In this document: piece after piece, positions 10,694 through 24,000 of the stretch
How the letters are laid out: every line of letters starts with the position of its first letter
Numbering within the stretch: position 1 is the stretch's first letter
NCBI GenBank assembly: GCA_007258455.2
Contig: VDFB02254978.1
Location: 62,001-126,000, forward strand
DNA: 64,000 nucleotides
Direction of reading: 5' to 3'
Source of the DNA: Sequoia sempervirens
Lineage: Eukaryota; Streptophyta; Pinopsida; Cupressales; Cupressaceae
The notes under the pieces: model-generated
Seen by the model: the letters and a program-made list of their open reading frames with translations, nothing else
What the model was told of the DNA's origin: nothing
The model's database searches: none
Translations under genes and position numbers: made by a program

Positions 10694-12058
10694 CTAAAGA
10701 CTAGTCAAATGTGCCTCCTGTAACTTCCTTCCTCCTTCATTTTCACCATCAATTTCAGACCTCTCATCATCTGAATGCTCTGAATCAGCTTGCTGGTCTG
10801 ACAGATCAGATTGCTCTTCTCCCTCATAAAACCATTCCATCTGGTTATTTTTTCCTTTGGGACGAAGAGGGCATACATGCTTCTCATCATAGGGTGCCTT
10901 GCACCAAAAACACAACTTTTTCTTTCGTAAGTCATTTAATGTTTCCCTATCAAATGGTGGTGCATTTTGTCTCTTAGGATCAGGTGGATCCCTCTTCCTG
11001 TCAAATGGCCTATTCCTGTCAAATGACCTATTAGGCCTCGTGTAAGGTGTCGAGCCTGAAGTGAACTTGCTGCGAGGTGCTGCAAGCTCCATACTACGTG
11101 CCTTCCTCATGGCCTCCTGAAGAGTAGGAGGATCAAATGCCTTGACCCAACCTCTCATCGGCTCCAACAAACCCTCAAGAAGAGAATAACAAGTCTCCTC
11201 TCAGAAATGCCTGTCACCATGACTGCAACACTCTGAAATTCACCTATGTAGGAATCCAAACTACCTGTCTGTCTAAGCTGAGCTAGCTCTCTGAAATAAA
11301 GCTCTGGATCCTTTTTGTCGAAACGCTCTATGAGCCTGCTGGTGAACTCCTGGTAAGTAGTAACTGCGTGATGACCAAGTGTGTACATGTTGTGATGCCA
11401 CCAGTCATGCGCCAACCCATCAAGATGCAGTGTAGCAAACTTAATGGCCTCGTCCTCCTACATAGGTCTCAAAGATAGGTAATTGTCTAACTTATGTACC
11501 CAAGACCTCGCTGAACTCTTATCAAAACCATCAAAGTAAGGCAAGGTAATCTTGCTGACTGCATACTGTAGATCCCTGTTCACCTGTGGTTGTGGCTGTT
11601 GGTGCTGAGGAGCTCTACGGTCAAATCTACCTCCCCCTCTAGGTTTATGCACATCCATAAACTCATGAAAAGTCAAAGACTGCCTGATCTCAGGTGCCAG
11701 TGTCGAATACTCCCCATAAAATCTAGTCACATCTACCACTGACATGCCATTGTGTGGCTAAAACTCATGATGATGACCCTGCTGCTCTGCCTCCGGAGTC
11801 GAAGGCGTCTCTCTCGATATGAATGTAGGTTGTCCAGGCCTACGCTCATGATAGATAGGTGACGACTGCCGCTGTGCTGATACCAATGGCTAGTCTATGC
11901 TTGCAGTCCCGCTGGTCTGTCCTATCTGGATATAGTGCGGCTGAGACGGAGTACACTGCCTCATCATGCCCATCAACTAGGACATCATGTCCATCATATT
12001 ATCATGCCTGCGTCTGAAACAGCCCTTCTAAGCACTCTTGTGGCGTCAGAAACTTCAT
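10694..12058 (-). pseudogene. Gag polyprotein with zinc knuckle (disrupted)
   Basis: A likely start at 12058 gives MKFLTPQECLEGLFQTQ. The frame is then broken by TAG stops at 11977-11979, 11890-11892, 11758-11760 and 11458-11460, all where Gln fits. The retrotransposon gag core is seen at 11415-11155 (LAHDWWHHNMYTLGHHAVTT, FTSRLIERFDKKDPE, FRELAQLRQTGSLDSYIGEF). The zinc knuckle CFWCKAPYDEKHVC and an acidic tail follow at 10935-10694. This would be the nucleocapsid protein of the chromovirus. Confidence 0.8.
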
Positions 12059-12322
12059 CTAACCCTCCGAGCACTGACCTGACCTACTCAGCCATCTCAA
12101 ATTTTGACAAGTTCTAACTCAAACCTAGACCTTGAACATGCCAACCCATCTTTGCCTCGAAAGAGACTCAATGAAATTGAAGCTAATGCCAACCCTAAAC
12201 ACTAAGACACAAGACAAAACTAAAGAGGGGGTTCCCATTTGCAATGTGGCGATGTGTGATTAGGTCACAACAGGTATTATGATTTACATTGTCTATATAA
12301 ATGATTTATTCATCATTTCTAT
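12059..12322 (-). other. Chromovirus leader remnant and unassigned sequence
   Basis: No gene is seen. The part next to gag (minus-strand GGGAACCCCCTC at about 12227-12238) looks like an untranslated leader. A primer binding site and 5' LTR could not be found. Confidence 0.35.
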
Positions 12323-12375
12323 TGTAATATCCCCATTTTATGACATCCTCTTTCAATTAGGGTTGATTCGGGCAC

Positions 12376-12395
12376 ACTTACTATTTTTAGTAAGT
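12376..12395. repeat. Palindrome ACTTACTA-N4-TAGTAAGT
   Basis: Eight-bp perfect arms around TTTT. The same arms occur at 7169-7188 around TTTA in another LTR of opposite orientation. Confidence 0.85.
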
Positions 12396-12491
12396 GCTAT
12401 GTTTAGCAAGGGGTCTCGTACAGTGCTTCGGTCTTTAGTGAGCCTTCTCGAGCGTCTCAGTCTCCCTCCGGGTCATGTTTCAAGGCGCAAT

Positions 12492-12523
12492 TTACTATTT
12501 TTAGGACTTTCTAAAAATAGTAA
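12492..12523. repeat. 13-bp perfect inverted repeat
   Basis: TTACTATTTTTAG (12492-12504) and CTAAAAATAGTAA (12511-12523) are perfect inverted copies around GACTTT. They share the TTACTA core with the palindrome 97 bp away and could form a short hairpin. Confidence 0.85.
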
Positions 12524-13751
12524 GTCAACTAGGGCTAGCCGGTCCTGGACAGGCAGGTCTCCGCAGCACATTTTCAGTTGGGTAAAAGTTACTAAGGTTG
12601 AATCATTCAAACATTTGATTAAAGTTTTGAAAAAGTGAGCTTTAATGAAGTAACTTCATATTTAATCGTTGAGGATCCTAAGGGGACATAAAAAGGACCT
12701 TGGATGCCTAGTGAATGACTTGAAGTTGTTTTTAAACTTAAATGTCATTTAACATGCTTTTTTCACCTTGGGCACCCAAAGCTTTAGAGGAGGTAAATAT
12801 TTTATTAAATGAAGATTATCAAAGCTTTTTAAAAAAAGGTTATATTTTATTATTGCAGCTTGGATGCCAAAGTGAGGAGAGGTTATAAAAATTAAATTAA
12901 ATCAAAAGGCTACTTGAAGTTGGCATGGGTTTTGCCCTAACTTGTGGCTTCTCCTTATATTCTCATTTGGAGGCCTCATTTTGCTTATGGATGGTTTGGA
13001 TTTGATACCTAGCCGTACATTTCTCTTGAAGCTTGGGCTTTGAGGGTTTTGGATTGACTTGCTAAGATGAAAACCTTTGCAGGGACACCTTTCTTCATAT
13101 GTGTAAGACCACATTAGGAGAGGATATTGGAGGCTTCACACAGGAGCTTCATTTGTGCTTCAAAGTTGCAGGTTCAGACTTTCGGATTGAAGATTTTGGT
13201 CATTTTTTGGAAGTGGGATTGTAAGATTTTGGCTTGTGATGATATTGCTTCGATTTGGATAAGTTTACTGACTATTTTGGTGAATATATTCAGGTTTTCT
13301 GGGTATTGTCATTCAGGACCTGAAGCTGATTTAATGCCCATATTTCCAGTTCAGTTTAGGGATTTCAAATGGGTATTGGTGCAATGAAAAGCACTCATCA
13401 AGGCACCTCTAGAGAGTATTAATCTTCATTTCTTGGAGAAGATTTGGATTTTTTAGGGCCTGATCGCCCTATCTCTGCCAGCGCCACATTCAGGGGTAAT
13501 TTGGTAAGCCTGGTCGGCCTTTATCAGGAGTTGGTTTTCAATCTTTGAAGGTTGGTCGAGGGCGCCACATCCTGGCCTTGCATCGAATTTGTTCACCCTT
13601 TATTTGAGAGGTGGGCGTGGCTTGAAGGAAGTATGTTCTGCTGTCAAGAAGCTTCACAAACAGGTCTGGAAATTGAAATTTTCTGTGTTAGTTCCTGTGA
13701 ATATATGACCGTAAATTTCTGCTAAAATACTGAGCAATAAAGGCTGCAAGT

Positions 13752-13960
13752 TCAACCTGGTGCTTCTTGTGCCCATTTGTTGGGTGATATTATTACTTCT
13801 TGTCGCTTTCTGTATGTGGAGTTTAAGGCATTTTTCAGTAGCTGTGGTTGATGTCCTCAACCTGGTGCTTCTTGTGCCCATTTGTTGGGTGATATTATTA
13901 CCTCTTGTCGCTTTCTGTGTGGAGTTTTAAGGCATTTTTCAGTAGCTGTGGTTGATGTCC
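13752..13960. repeat. 105-bp tandem duplication
   Basis: Two copies (13752-13856 and 13857-13960) begin TCAACCTGGTGCTTCTTGTG and end GTTGATGTCC with only a few differences. Confidence 0.9.
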
Positions 13961-14349
13961 TTTGGTGAGTTTGTGCTGGGGTTTGTGAGCTTATCTTATT
14001 GGTGAAAGTCGTGGCCCTAAGAAGACTCTTATCTGCTGTTTGGCATCCCTTCCCAGGTCTGAATGCTGTTTCTGAGAATGTTCATTGTAACTCATGAACT
14101 GTTAAATTCTGCTATTGAAATCAGATTATTTTAAGCCTTGAATTTGATCCCAGCTAGTATGTTTTTCACTTCTATCCATATACTTGTTATATATTCTTGC
14201 AATGGTAAATATATGATTGGCATATGAAAACAAAGAAAAATCTCTGTAACCAAACAATCATACAAATCAGAAAACAAACTCAGAAACCTCATACAGCAGT
14301 TGGAAAGTATCAGGAAAATACACAAAAAAATTAGGGGTTGTTCATTACA

Positions 14350-14925
14350 GCTATTCACAAGGTAAAATCAAATTTATGCTCATTTTTTGACATCAAAATT
14401 TTAGGCCCAATACACTATTGCTTGAGGGTAGATTTTTCATAACTTGATCATTTGATCTTTGTCTCTAATGTGAAATATGCCAAAAGAATTCCAGGGAAAA
14501 TTCAAGATGGCGGATTGTAGCTTTCATCTATGCCTGTGGGAGTTGGGCTCAACTTTCAACCCATACTAATTCACTTCCAATCAATGAATCAACCTTCAAA
14601 CAATTCATGCACAGTTTGACTCATCATACATCCACCTGACTAGACCTTTTTTTCTGTCAATTATCTTTCTTGGTTCTTGTCACAACTAAAACTAGTCCAT
14701 TGGAAAGCAGCAAAACAAGTACACGTATATGTCAAAGATAATATTTGTCAGTTCATGTAACTGAAATGTTTTGTGCTTTGAATCCTAGGTCACAAACCAC
14801 CAAACATTTTTGCGACAGTTGTAGTAAATACAAAACATCCTATAATCTGGATTTTCTTTTCAAATAACAAACTCACCCAACTTTGGAAAGTAAAATTGTA
14901 TAAAGAATGCAAATAACAAACTCAC
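14350..14925. other. Start of intron 4, nothing recognised
   Basis: Sequence just downstream of exon 4 on the gene strand. No exon, repeat or element could be identified. Confidence 0.4.
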
Positions 14926-15045
14926 CCAGCTTAGAAAGCATCGCAAAATTTTTCGATTCTTTTCATGCCTTTGAATGTTACCCTCAACATTTCCTTCAGT
15001 TTGGTGCAGTAGAAACTCAAGGACAGCAGTAGTATGTGAGAGAAG
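14926..15045 (-). CDS. IPO13-like: Importin-13-like exon 4
   Basis: 120 bp, 40 codons, after acceptor TTTTGGTAG and before donor GTGAGTTTG. It reads [18 protein letters not shown] and ends [10 protein letters not shown]. It joins exon 3 in phase 0. Intron 3 between them is 7.6 kb. Confidence 0.9.
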
Positions 15046-18000
15046 CTACCAAAAAAAGATAAGTCAGCAACACTGAAACTCAGGGAACAGGAGAGGGAAT
15101 GATCACCTGCTAATAATGAAAACACTAATCTATCATCTAATATAATTAAATCCTCAAGGAGGTCTGTGAGGCATACTGAGCAAAATTTAACAAAAACATG
15201 AAATATAAGTGAACAAATTTTCTACATTATAAAATAAAACAACAGTAACTTTATGATAATTCTAAAAAAAATTGCAAGGATATATAGAAGCCATTGGGTG
15301 ACATAGCAAATGGCATGAAAAAGAAAAAGAGATAGATGCCAAAACTGAATGTTTTACACTATTCATTTGTATGGATTGAATAGATGTACAAAGATGAGGG
15401 CATGATGTCATATGTAAAAAGACAAAAGCACTTAGTTTAGTTTATCTTACATGCAGTCAAACATGGCTTCAGTCGATTGGAACATTTAAAACATTAAAAT
15501 AATTACAAAAATATAAATATTTACAAGAGAGTGATTCCAATCATTTCCTCCTTGCCAAAAGGAAGCCTGTAGAGGAAAACTTTCCACAAAAGCAGCCCCC
15601 AAGAACCATTTGACCTGTGTCACTAGAAAACCTTTGCAACCAACCAAGATTGAATAGATGTACAAAGATGATGGTATGATGGCATATATAAAAAAATGGA
15701 AGTACTTAGTTTAGTTTATCTTACATGCAGTCAAACATGGCTCCAGGGGATTGGGACATGCAGAACATTAAACTAATTACAAAAATAGAAATATTTACAA
15801 AACAGTGATTCCCATCATTTCCTCCTTGCCAAAAAAAGCCCATAGAGAAAAATTTCCACAAAAACAGTCCCCAAGAACCACTTGACCTGTGTCACTAAAG
15901 AACCTTTACAGTCAACCAAGAAAGCGCTTTACTTCCTGTGATTGATGCAAATCCAAAATATCAAGCGATTGAAAATCTCAGATCTTTAATGGAAACCTCA
16001 TCATCCAAGTAAGATGACTAATACAACTTAAACTTGTTCACAACGGCAACAATACGAATGCCAAGTTGAGCTGGAAGATCTAAGCAAAGCACTGAACCCA
16101 ATTACTTGAATCATACTGTAAAGCCCATACCTGGTAAGCTTCAATTTGTGATGTTATTTGTTTAAAAGCTATGTTATCCAAGTGAATCCAAACACAGTCA
16201 CCAACTTGCAAAGAGAGATAAATGATTTAAAGTCATGGAGTGCCTTGAATTTCACTTGAATCTATTAAAGAATGTTTTGAATTTTGATGGGAAGCTTGAT
16301 CAAATTCTGTACTAAGGACGAAGCATTGTCCTGCTCTTATTGTTGAGTCATATCTACAGCTGGAAGAGCAATGGGAATCTCATAAGGAACCAAAAGTTGG
16401 AATACATAACAAAATTTGAAAGTAGAATGCCCAATAAGTATATGGGGAGCACAGTAGTAACTATGTTGAATCACATACTAGTAGTTATTCCACTGCTTAT
16501 TTTATCGATGATAAATGCAGAAAATGTGGATCAATAAAAATTAAAAACCTTAGTCTTGCATGAATGTACGAATGACATGAAGAGGAGAAGTACAATTTAC
16601 AACTAAGAAGCTTCCACAATTAAAACATAGCGAGTGGAAGCCCAGAATTGCTCCAAACATGTTTGAAAACAAATCAACAGTCTGTGGTACATCAACAGCC
16701 TTATTGCACAACACAAGGACTGTCACCTTGCAGAAGCAAAACATGGTACAAAAGAAGTAGTAATGTTGGCACATAGTTGTGAGCAGAACACTAATAAAAT
16801 TCATGGGAAGGGATTTCCATAGTCACAAAGGTCACAGTAACAATTGATGCAATTCATGGTTACAATTGGAAGTATTAAGTTATTAACTAACAACTAAAAG
16901 AGCACTTATAGCTATAATTCTCATCTTGCTTTGCATTGAGGCCAATAAAATTAATGATGAACGTGCTACAAGGTCTTTTGTCTACCAAAATGACCACAAT
17001 AGGAGAACAAGTGAGTCTCCTTAAGCAAGAGTTGATAAGAAGGGCAAGCTGGAATGCAAAGCTAAGATAACTTATACAAGAACTCATCCCTCAAATTGTA
17101 GTCAATGAATGGTGTTTAATTAACCACTGTGGGCCGCCTCAAAGCATCAAGAATTAGAAAAAAATGGGATTTATGGAATTACTATGTTTTCAACTATCAC
17201 TGGTTGTGCACCGAGTATCCAAGCTGCTAAGTACTCAAAACAGAAGACAGCTAAGAAGATCTGTCACTTTTAGTGATGCCCTTCTTATACTTGATCAACA
17301 AATGAAATTGCTGAATGTCAAATGCCTTCTTCAAATGTTGATGTTCCATTACATTAATTGAGAATTCAAGAATAGAAATCATCTGTGATCATCATGTAGA
17401 ATGAACTCCTTTTTGATACGATATGACAGTCAACACTCAAGTGCTTGGACCAAGGCATATAATTCCTTAGGTGCTATGACTGAGCTTGACTTATGAAAGA
17501 CTTATAAATGATAAGATATTAGGTGACTTTGCTTATGTTTCATGCCTAAGCATATTAGGAAGAATGAACTTCAATGTCAAAGAGTTGCTGCAGGTCAAAA
17601 ATAAAGGAGGCATCAAAGCAAATCAGAAGGCCCTCATTTGAAAGGATAAATCACTAGACAGTTTATGGAATACAACTATGAGCCTTTAATTTCTGTGCAG
17701 TTGAAAAAGTTGGACATGTAGTAATTGCAAATAAATGTACTATAGAAGTTTGCATCTCCAAAAATCATGTCAGATTTGAGTGGTTGGAGGAATTGAACTC
17801 AAAAAAGACAGTATATTTATCTATATTTACAATCACTGCATGCTCACCAATGCAGGGGCCAACATAGTTGACTAAGGCTTGCAAATAGAAGAAATTCTTC
17901 GTCTTGGTTTTAAGCTACCATAGGCGAAGAAGACCCCAAACTATTTTCAATGATGCACAGGGATATGTCCTAAGGCTTTCTTGGGGATACCCACCTTGTA

Positions 18001-21000
18001 CCACTTCAGGTATGTATGCAAGGAAGGCAAGGAAATGTACACTGGACCATTCCAAAAAAATTAAAAACCCACAAAGCATTCCTGAAACACAAAATTAGAG
18101 ACCGAAGATTCCCAAGGACAGCTAGACATCCCCAACAACAGTCACTAAAAAGCACTTTCAAAAAATAATCTCTATTGTCACTATGTTGGCATAATTTTGT
18201 CAAGCATCTTAGTGTAATAACCGATATGTCGATAAATTAACATAATCAACCATCAATAAAAGAACAGAAATAGATAACAACAGCAGTAAATTATGAACAA
18301 TACATTCTAATTGTCAAGACTCAAGAAAGTCTTTCATTACTAAACATGAGGTTCTGTCACATGACGAGATGAAAAACACATTAACTGGAAGTGATCTAAA
18401 AATTATCAGCTTCAGTGAACAGAGACTCTGTTGGAAGAACAAAATAGCAACATAATGCTTTATTTCTAAATGAGGTAGATCCTTTGCTGGAAAAAAATTC
18501 ATGTACATCAATACTTGAATCAATGAAATTTTTTATTTTAATGTACTATTATACTTTTAACTTTTAAGTGTGGTTATAATCATAGTTCAGAAACTCAGTA
18601 GACCCAAATTTGACCCAGACTTGCCAACTCGGCAACTTAAAAAAGTATTTTAATTCAAAACCCAAAAAAAATACAGCAAAAACTTGGCAAAACTTGACAA
18701 AAAGATCTATGGTTATAATTTCCTATATTTTGAATTTTATTAGTTAAAATTTTTCCTATATATATTTTTAATCTTAATGTACTACAACCCCAAATAAATA
18801 GCCATCCATCATTGTCATCTCCAACACATGTCCTCGCATTTCCTAGCATCCTTGTTGCAAAAATGTTGCAGAACATAGCTATTTGCAGATGGACCAAATC
18901 ATCATCCTAGGTCTTGTGGACCAAGATGCCATCCAAGTAGACAACATACATTCCAAGATGCCACTTGAATACATCATTGGTGAGGCCAAAGGCCTGACCA
19001 GCCACTCAAAAAGCCCAAACTTTCTTGAAGTTTTGTATCTTCCAGATTGCATCAGCTCCATGTGATTTGACGATATCCAAAAGCTAAGTCAAGCTTAGCG
19101 ATGTATTTAGCACCCTTAAGATCATCAAGCATGATCCTCACATTTCCTACCATCCTCATCCCGGAAATTTTGTAGAACATAGCTATCTATAGATGGACCA
19201 AATCATCATCCTAGGTCTTGTAGACCAAGATCACATCCAACCAGACAACATATTTTCCAAGATAGGGCTTGAATACATCGTTGGTGAGGCCAAATGCTTG
19301 ACCAACTGCTCAAAGAGCCCAAACTTCTCTTGAAGTCTATCTTACAGATGTCATGGGGCTCCATGTGATTTGGTGATATCCAAAAGCCAAGTCAATCTTA
19401 GTGATGTATACTTACCACCCTAATGCTGATCAAGGTCAAGAATCCTTAGAAGTGGATAGCAGTCCTTCACAATGATCTATGGCTATCTGCTACTTATTGT
19501 GTTCATTCTTTGGCATGCCTAGAGCAGAAGATTCAGAAGAGGCATTGGATTGTATCTTGCCCTCTTCAAACAAATGAGAAGTCTTGGGCTTGGTATTCTA
19601 GCATATCAGTTTCTCACACTGTGTATGTCTCCCATTACTCAAGTTCAAAACCTCAATTCTGCTCTATTATTTCTTATCATGAGCCTTTTGTATATACTAT
19701 ATGTATGCCTCCCATTACTCAAGTTCAAAACCTCAATTCTGCTCTACTATTTCTTATCAAGAGCCTTTTGTATTTAATATATGTATGTCTCCCATTACTC
19801 AAGTTCAAAACTTCAATTCAGCTCTATTATTTATTGATCATATGCCTTTATAACATAACATTCAAAAGGCAAGTGCAACATAACATAACAAAGATTTAAA
19901 CATCTACAAACGCATAAGTGAAACACACAAACATGCTCAAAAATTAAAGCAACACAATAAGAACTCCAATGCAACTTAAGAGCTCTAAACACAACTCTAC
20001 ACTCCCCTACTACAATAGTGACTTACAAAATACATTTGCTTTCACTCAGCATGGCTCTACACACTACTAACAATAGTGTCTAACACCTCCCAACATAGGG
20101 GAGGGTAGTAGACGAAAAACCAACCATCAAAAATGGAAATGAAACATCTAGCATTCCAATTGCTAACTTATTACCCTCACAAAGGCATGTTCACCACTTT
20201 ACCAGCATATAGTTTGCCACTTTATGACAAGTCCATTGGGGCAAACGATGTGTTCACCAATGGTGAATGTGTGTTCACTACGATGAACATGTGTTCACAA
20301 GTGTATTATGTTCCAATTGCTAACTCACTGCCTACATAGAGACACATTCATCACTTCACTAGTTTATAATTCACCACTTTGTGTGAGTTTGTCATAGTGA
20401 ATGGCGAGTTTGAGGCAAACAGTCAGTTCTAAAAATGTGTTTGTCACTTGTACAACCAGCAAACTCGTCATTCTTCCCTTTCTAGACAGTTTTCAGTTCT
20501 ATAACTTTCAACGAATGCATTCCAAAGATGTCTTATTCTATCCCTAACTTGCACCAAGCCTAACTACATCCCCTGCATACCAATTTGATGTGAAATCCAC
20601 ATGTTAGGTGTCTCAAATACACCCCAATGAGCTAGCAACACCAAGACCCTCTATTGGTCTTACACATACAAGACCCAAATTTATGGATCAAACATCTCCC
20701 CTTAAGATTGTCTAGAGTCTCTAAGGAACAAGCCGATTTAGTCATACCCTTCAAAGAGGAGCCCCTAAAGCTCAAAATCAATCCCATAGAGAGAAATGAA
20801 GATGCATTGATATACACTCCTTTCACTTGCAGATAAAGAAATGGAACCTTGATTCTTCTCATAGATAATGGCAATGTCCAAGATTGTTGACTTTCATATC
20901 ACATATGACACAAATCAAATCAAATACATGCATTGATAGTTGACTTTTGTCTCACATATGAAATAAGTCAAATCATGTAACTGTGCAGGTGGTTGACTTT

Positions 21001-24000
21001 CATCTCACCTATGAAATAAGTTGAATCTAACCATTTTGATGAAGGTCGGTGTGATTAGATAATGCCATTATTAATCAACATGTCCCAAGGTTGACCACAA
21101 TTTGCTATTCATGAGCAAATAAATCCCATAGGATCAATAAATAAACAGTCCCGTTTGGACACTCCCAGTACATCTACTACATGCTATGCAAGTCCAAATA
21201 TCAACAAACCAAATGAATCTTGTGGGAGCAACCTTCATATTTACAAGTATCAAAAACATACAGAATGCTCTAAAAGGTATCAAAGTTCATGTAAATATGT
21301 AGATCTCTGAACCATCCTTCCAATGCTTCAAGAATGGGCTCAATATGACCTTTGGAAGATGAAGTGCAAAACAACACTATCATGTGGAAATGAACGCCAC
21401 ATTTAAGCTGAATATATAATGCCTTAAATGGGCAAATTTTGGGGGCAACAAAAACTAAACCTTCCTTTTTTGTGAAATTTCCAGGTATATAGGCAGATTT
21501 GTGCAATTCAATTATATGCATCCTATACAATGAAATTAGCCCAAATTGATAATGAAGGTTTCATGCCCGCTCTAATACCATGAATCAATTTGCTCTAATA
21601 TCATGAAGAATTTGAAAACCATTTGTAAGATGAATGAAGTGATATTGCTCACTCAAATTACAAAATAATAAAATTAGAACTCCAAAATGAAGAGGAAACA
21701 TGAGACAATGAAGATTGATTGCCCCTAGGCACCAAGGGGTTACATTAGGTGCCAAAATCTTTGAATAAAGAAATGATTAATTCACAATGAACTGGATTGG
21801 ATGAAATGGTGAGAAGAATGCCATCTATTTATACACTGTTTCAACACATGAAAAGGGACAACTTAGTCAAGGCACATATCCGAATATAATAATATAATGT
21901 TATTTAGACATGTAGGCCACTTAATAAGAGTGGTCATACTAAACACATGTACATCATATACTAGCTACAAAGTACCAAAAGAAGAGAAAAGGTAGCCCAA
22001 AGGTGTACCACATGTTGAGGTGAAATGGAAAGAGGGTGCAAGTCAAAATTGCGATCTCCAACACAAAATAACAAAGTTCCATTCCATATATGCAGCTATA
22101 TTTTCAGGATTTAGAAACCATGTTTTGTAATACTCAATACTGAAATACTCCAATATATATCACTCATTTTTTTGTATCCTTCGACTGCAGCTAGTGAAAA
22201 GATTTATGCCTAACTGAAACGTAATGTAACAAAATCATCTAACCTGATTTTGCTGGCAGTATTAAAGACTGTTTAGGGAGTGAAAGAAAACTTGGCCATG
22301 CCACATCAGCTTTAAATGAAACAGGGAAATTTGGTTACATGCAATTTGCATATACAAAATAGATCATACTCAAAACATAAATACTGAGGTGTCCTACGCC
22401 TTCTGAGAGTTCACTGTTACTAAATACAGTCCACTCATTCCCAAAGCTTATTTTGGGTTTCAATAAGGGTACATTCAGAAAGCATTGCGCTTGAATAAAA
22501 TGACTCAAAAACTTTAAAACATATACTAAGATGGAGAAAAAATCTAATAAAATGTTCATTTCAAATTATTTCTCAGCACACAATCAAAGTGGAGCCTGGT
22601 CATTACATGGGCCCTGTGACATATGCAAATTGTTCATTTACATCAAATAAATATCTACAAGAAGAAGTGTAGTAAATACTTCTTGACTAAATTGCCGCCT
22701 TCGAGCTGAACTCACTGTACTATTATTCTTTTGGTCTTCGATAACTTCTTCAGGTAAAACTGTCAGCAATTCCAAAATTGCACTGCTACCACTTCCTTGT
22801 CCCTGTAGTTCATTCAAACTTGCAAATAACTGCTCAATTGGTTTTTTCAATTCTACCGATCGGAGGACAAGTGCTGATAATGCCAGGCAGATCTGAGTTA
22901 AGAGCTGTTATGCAGTGGAAAACAAGTTAGAAGATAGCAATCATTGCAAGTATTGAGATTACAACCCAACAATGCACTTTAATGTGAATCTTCATTCACA
23001 TAAAATTTTGGTGTAAAAGACCTTATATACTAGGAAAAACAAAAAGATAACAATTCCCAAGCATTTGGCATCACAAAATAAAATAATGGCCAAGTACCGA
23101 AGGAGGACCCAAGCTATATCTCTTTGCAGCCAAAAGAAGAGCAGTTTGCAGGGAATTTCTTGATTCAGGTTGCAAGCAGACTCCTTCATTTTGAATCTGT
23201 CAAAACAAAAAGTTGTGTAAGAAAGACATTTTTCAGCTTTTCAGAGTTTCCATGTAGAACCATGGCATTGGTTAAGAACACGTGAACTACAACACTGGGT
23301 AAAATGGAAACCATTTTTTTCTTTTTAAGGCACACTTAGAACACGGAGATAGTACTTTGAAGACATTAACAAGTACACCTACCAATATAAAATATTAAAC
23401 TTCAAAATTAGTAACTAATTCTCACTTAATCTATCACAACTTCCTATAACTGTCATGGCACCAATACTTACCATGGCCTGAAAATTCTCTGTATCTCCTT
23501 AATTATTTCAAGCAGATATATAACAAGGATATTTTAAATAAGTGCTGAGGAAAAAGGAACCAATTACTAAACTTGAAGCTTTCTATGTAAGCATTTAAGT
23601 GGACAAGAATGCTTATACTGTTGGAGACTAAATTGTACAGAACTGGATTATTTGTGCTCCCTAATCACATTGAACGATACATTTGTTACTTCTATCAACT
23701 GAGGATCTGTCTAGCATTGTCTTAACCAATTCTCTATTTCTATTCTACCTTCCTACTAAACTTGAACCAATTACTAAACTTGAAGCTTTCTATGTAAGCA
23801 TTTAAGTGGACAAGAATGCTTATACTGTTGGAGACTAAATTGTACAGTACTGGATTATTTGTGCTCCCTAATCACATCGAACGATACATTTGTTACTTCT
23901 ATCAACTGAGGATCTGTCTAGCATTGTCTTAACCAATTCTCTATTTCTATTCTAGCTTCCTACTCTATGATTAACTCATCACTGTAGCTTCCTTGTGTGC

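Larger units (their letters stand above)
5976..12260 (-). mobile_element. Decayed chromovirus (Ty3/Gypsy with chromodomain), minus strand
   Basis: Gag, protease, reverse transcriptase, RNase H, integrase and a terminal chromodomain follow in order on the minus strand between 12058 and 7357, the chromovirus arrangement. A polypurine tract (7376-7391, minus-strand GGGAGGGCGGAC core) abuts the 3' LTR. Many in-frame stops and shifts make it non-autonomous. No matching 5' LTR is found right of 12260; the leader ends in unrelated sequence before another LTR begins at 12323. The element sits inside the gag-like frame that ends at 5975. The left flank CATAT (5971-5975) would be one target duplication, but its partner was not found. 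Confidence 0.85.
12323..14349 (+). mobile_element. Probable plus-strand LTR of a chromovirus-type element
   Basis: The segment begins TGTAATATCCCC, like the chromovirus LTR start TGTAATGTCCCC on the other strand, and I place its end at TTCATTACA (14349). Flanks TCTAT and GCTAT agree at four of five bases. Near the 5' end it has the same ACTTACTA-N4-TAGTAAGT palindrome as the 3' LTR at 5976-7375. No pol is attached, so it would be a solo LTR. The right border is uncertain. The plus-strand ORFs inside are not convincing. Confidence 0.45.

Noticed and set aside
15990..19470. Possible endogenous pararetrovirus in intron 3
   Set aside because: The order RT, RNase H, integrase with an integrase C-terminus points to Ty3/Gypsy; no movement or coat protein is seen.
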